Assembly (NCBI GenBank): GCA_032334235.1
Contig: JAVSGI010000005.1
Span: forward strand, 1,302,001 to 1,366,000
Source of the DNA: Paracoccaceae bacterium Fryx2
GTDB taxonomy: Bacteria > Pseudomonadota > Alphaproteobacteria > Rhodobacterales > Rhodobacteraceae
DNA length: 64,000 bases
Reading direction: 5' to 3'
A program made the position numbers and the translations under genes. This document shows positions 62,722 to 64,000 of this stretch, piece after piece (position 1 is the stretch's first letter; each line of letters begins with the position of its first letter). The notes under the pieces are model-generated. The model ran no database searches, had not been told where the DNA came from, and saw only the letters and a list, made by a program, of their open reading frames with translations.

Positions 62722-63345
62722 TCAGGCCTCCTTGAGCCATTGCGAGACGGAGAAACCGGGGCAGGCCTTGGCGGCATAGTCGTTGTGCCCGCTGATGGTG
62801 GTGATCTGGGTGCGCATGCCGATGCCCTGCAAAAGCTGGCGCAGGCTGATGTCCTGGGCGGGCGTGAAGTGGCGGCTGAACGGGTCGGAGGCGGCACTGT
62901 CCGCGCCCCCGATCAGGCTGATGCCGATGGTGCCGCTGTTGTGGCCTTCGACATGGGCGCCGATCACGGTTTCGGGGCGACCGGCGGCAATCTTGCCGTC
63001 GCGGTCGATCAGCCAGTGATAGCCGATGTCCATCCAGCCGCGTTCCTGCATGTGCCAGCGACGGACCTCGGCGCGCTTTTCGGCAAGCGGGCGGCCCGCC
63101 ATCCAGTCGGGGCGGGTCGCGGTGCAATGCACGATCACCTCGCGGACCGGATGGCGCGCGCTGCCCTGCCAGATCATCGCCGTGGTCTGCGGGCGGATCG
63201 CGGCCCCGGCCGCCTTGCCACCGGCGGCAAGCCAGGCGGCGGCGGCGTCGGCCGTCATGGTGCCGAACAGCCCGTCCACCGGGCCGGGGTCATGACCCAG
63301 ATCCCGCAGGCCGGTCTGGATAAGGGCGATGGGTGTGCTGGACAT
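62722..63345 (-). CDS. Endolysin: N-acetylmuramoyl-L-alanine amidase with peptidoglycan-binding domain
   Basis: A 207-residue lysin. Residues 1-45 form a peptidoglycan-binding-1 type domain (TGLRDLGHDPGPVDGLFGTM). The Amidase_2 domain follows, with zinc ligands His73 (VIVHCTATRPDW) and the later GHNDYAAKACPGF. It lacks a signal peptide, so it depends on the adjacent holin-like protein for release. Confidence 0.9.
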   Translation of the reverse strand: MSSTPIALIQTGLRDLGHDPGPVDGLFGTMTADAAAAWLAAGGKAAGAAIRPQTTAMIWQGSARHPVREVIVHCTATRPDWMAGRPLAEKRAEVRRWHMQERGWMDIGYHWLIDRDGKIAAGRPETVIGAHVEGHNSGTIGISLIGGADSAASDPFSRHFTPAQDISLRQLLQGIGMRTQITTISGHNDYAAKACPGFSVSQWLKEA

Positions 63346-63410
63346 GGGCGGCCCCCGGTCAGGGCGCCCGATGCGTCCCGCTGCCGCCAGATTCGCGCGT
63401 CGCGCGCGCG

Positions 63411-63436
63411 GAAAACACCCGCAACGGTGTGCGGGT
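63411..63436 (-). terminator. Rho-independent terminator after the Mor-like gene
   Basis: The minus strand reads ACCCGCA-caccgt-TGCGGGT followed by GTTTTC. The 20-bp hairpin (63417-63436) is identical to that at 55680-55699 and begins at the stop codon of the regulator gene, so it ends the middle transcript before the lysis genes. Confidence 0.78.
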
Positions 63437-63813
63437 CAGATCAGGGGGAGTTGCCGGGGGTCGACCCTGCCGCCGCCGATCCCGGCGCCGGACTTCAGCC
63501 AGCGGCGCACCGCGACGTTGGACATGTGCAGTCTGCGGGCAATTTCCTCGACGGGCAAGCCCTTCGCACGCAGGCTTTGCGCGATCCACGGCTTCGCAGT
63601 TGGCACGCGCGCCGGAAGGCCGTGGCTTGCCGCCGCCAGGGCCGCTGCCCGCTCCGGACCGACAGCCTGCACCAGGCGAGACCGGCCGGTCGGGTTGCCC
63701 GAGAAATGCATCTCCGCCCCGCCGAATTCCAGCAGGAACTCGATTGCACCCGCAGAGCCGAGAATGCGCACGAATGGCTCCACATGGGCGGGGGGCGGCG
63801 GCAGGTCGGTCAT
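63436..63813 (-). CDS. Mor/C-like transcriptional activator
   Basis: A 125-residue protein. The segment FGGAEMHFSGNPTGRSRLVQ is reminiscent of the Mor core, and the C-terminal half holds the HTH KPWIAQSLRAKGLPVEEIAR, then RLHMSNVAVRRWLKSG. In Mu, Mor and C turn on middle and late promoters; the position just upstream of the lysis and structural genes suits that. The first nine residues are Pro-rich. The ATG overlaps the preceding stop (ATGA). Confidence 0.65.
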   Translation of the reverse strand: MTDLPPPPAHVEPFVRILGSAGAIEFLLEFGGAEMHFSGNPTGRSRLVQAVGPERAAALAAASHGLPARVPTAKPWIAQSLRAKGLPVEEIARRLHMSNVAVRRWLKSGAGIGGGRVDPRQLPLI

Positions 63814-64000
63814 TCCGCAGCCTCGAAATATGCGGGGCGCGCGGCGATCTCTGCCGCAATGAAATCAGCCGCGAAAAGCGGAAACTTCTTTTCGATCCTG
63901 CGGCGCAAGTTCGCCTGACGAACGCGCGCCTTTGCAGCCCGGCTCCACCGCCGTATGGGGCGCTGCTCGATGCATTCCCAGCCGATGGTCCATCCTGTTC
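63810..64000 (-). CDS. Phage hypothetical protein, C-terminal part (runs off window)
   Basis: A frame open from the window edge to TGA at 63810-63812, 62 residues visible, rich in Arg and Lys: GWTIGWECIEQRPIRRWSRA, then RQANLRRRIEKKFPLFAADF and a C-terminal PAYFEAAE. It overlaps the start of the Mor-like gene by four bases, so it belongs to the early/middle operon. No family recognised. Confidence 0.65.
   Translation of the reverse strand, partial: TGWTIGWECIEQRPIRRWSRAAKARVRQANLRRRIEKKFPLFAADFIAAEIAARPAYFEAAE

Larger units (their letters stand above)
38127..64000 (-). mobile_element. Mu-like transposable prophage with a siphovirus-type tail (right end outside window)
   Basis: At least 25.9 kb (including a 3.9-kb nested IS) of tightly packed minus-strand genes. 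The head and packaging genes follow the Mu order gp25, gp26, gp27, gp28, gp29, gp30, gp31, gp32, then gp36, gp37, gp38. The tail part has a tube protein, chaperones, tape measure, NlpC/P60 and J-like genes instead of Mu's contractile tail, as in Pseudomonas B3/D3112 and Rhodobacter RcapMu-type phages. The left boundary is set by repeated transposase-site-like sequences at 38127-38222. The repressor and transposase genes should lie past 64000. The capsid gene is missing (see 51146-55074), so the prophage is defective. Confidence 0.9.

Noticed and set aside
1-64000. CRISPR arrays, tRNA or rRNA genes.
   Set aside because: No regularly spaced direct repeats, clover-leaf tRNA pattern or rRNA-like sequence was noticed on reading.

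Overview
The window is high-GC DNA from an alphaproteobacterium, almost certainly order Rhodobacterales (Rhodobacter/Paracoccus relatives). The opg operon order, the Mu-like siphophage gene set, and the short intergenic repeat GCCTCCGGCGGGGATATTT...CAGAAGAA all point there. No rRNA, tRNA or CRISPR array was seen.

Layout. 1-2170: right part of an IS21-family element (copy A) that interrupts a zinc alcohol dehydrogenase gene. 2171-19235: a catabolic island with RidA, a Rieske oxygenase, a BetI-like repressor with a candidate operator, an aminotransferase, two FAD oxidoreductases, GcvT-like and second Rieske remnants, a spermidine/putrescine-type ABC transporter, a DMSP-lyase-like cupin and an amidohydrolase. 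The set fits uptake and demethylation of a quaternary ammonium or sulfonium compound. The island is visibly damaged: three single-base frameshifts and three junctions where a gene is fused to the inside of the next. 19307-24097: the osmoregulated periplasmic glucan operon (opgG, small ORF, opgH, opgC). 24371-29996: a LysR regulator facing glutaryl-CoA dehydrogenase, then a fused 2-oxoacid dehydrogenase E1 and a FabD-like acyltransferase. 30106-35243: an RND efflux pump with its TetR repressor and a palindromic operator. 35376-38007: hydroxyacid dehydrogenase, CsaA-like, proC and YbjN genes.

From about 38127 to the right edge lies a Mu-like transposable prophage, read leftward. Packaging and head genes are of the Mu gp25-gp32 type (DUF2730, gp26, DUF3486, a GapR-like protein, terminase, DUF935 portal, MuF, gp31, protease). 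Tail genes are of the long, non-contractile type (tube protein, chaperones, 894-residue tape measure, NlpC/P60, J-like tip protein, fibre). Lysis genes and a Mor-like activator lie at the right. The early region (repressor, transposase) would be beyond the window.

The most striking feature is at 51146-55074. An IS3-family element sits between the 5' part of the protease gene and the 3' part of the gp36 gene, with no target duplication. The major capsid gene, expected in between, is absent, so the prophage should be unable to make heads. A second, intact IS21 copy (B) is nested inside the IS3 transposase gene with a clean 6-bp target duplication. Copies A and B are nearly identical and in the same orientation, about 51 kb apart.
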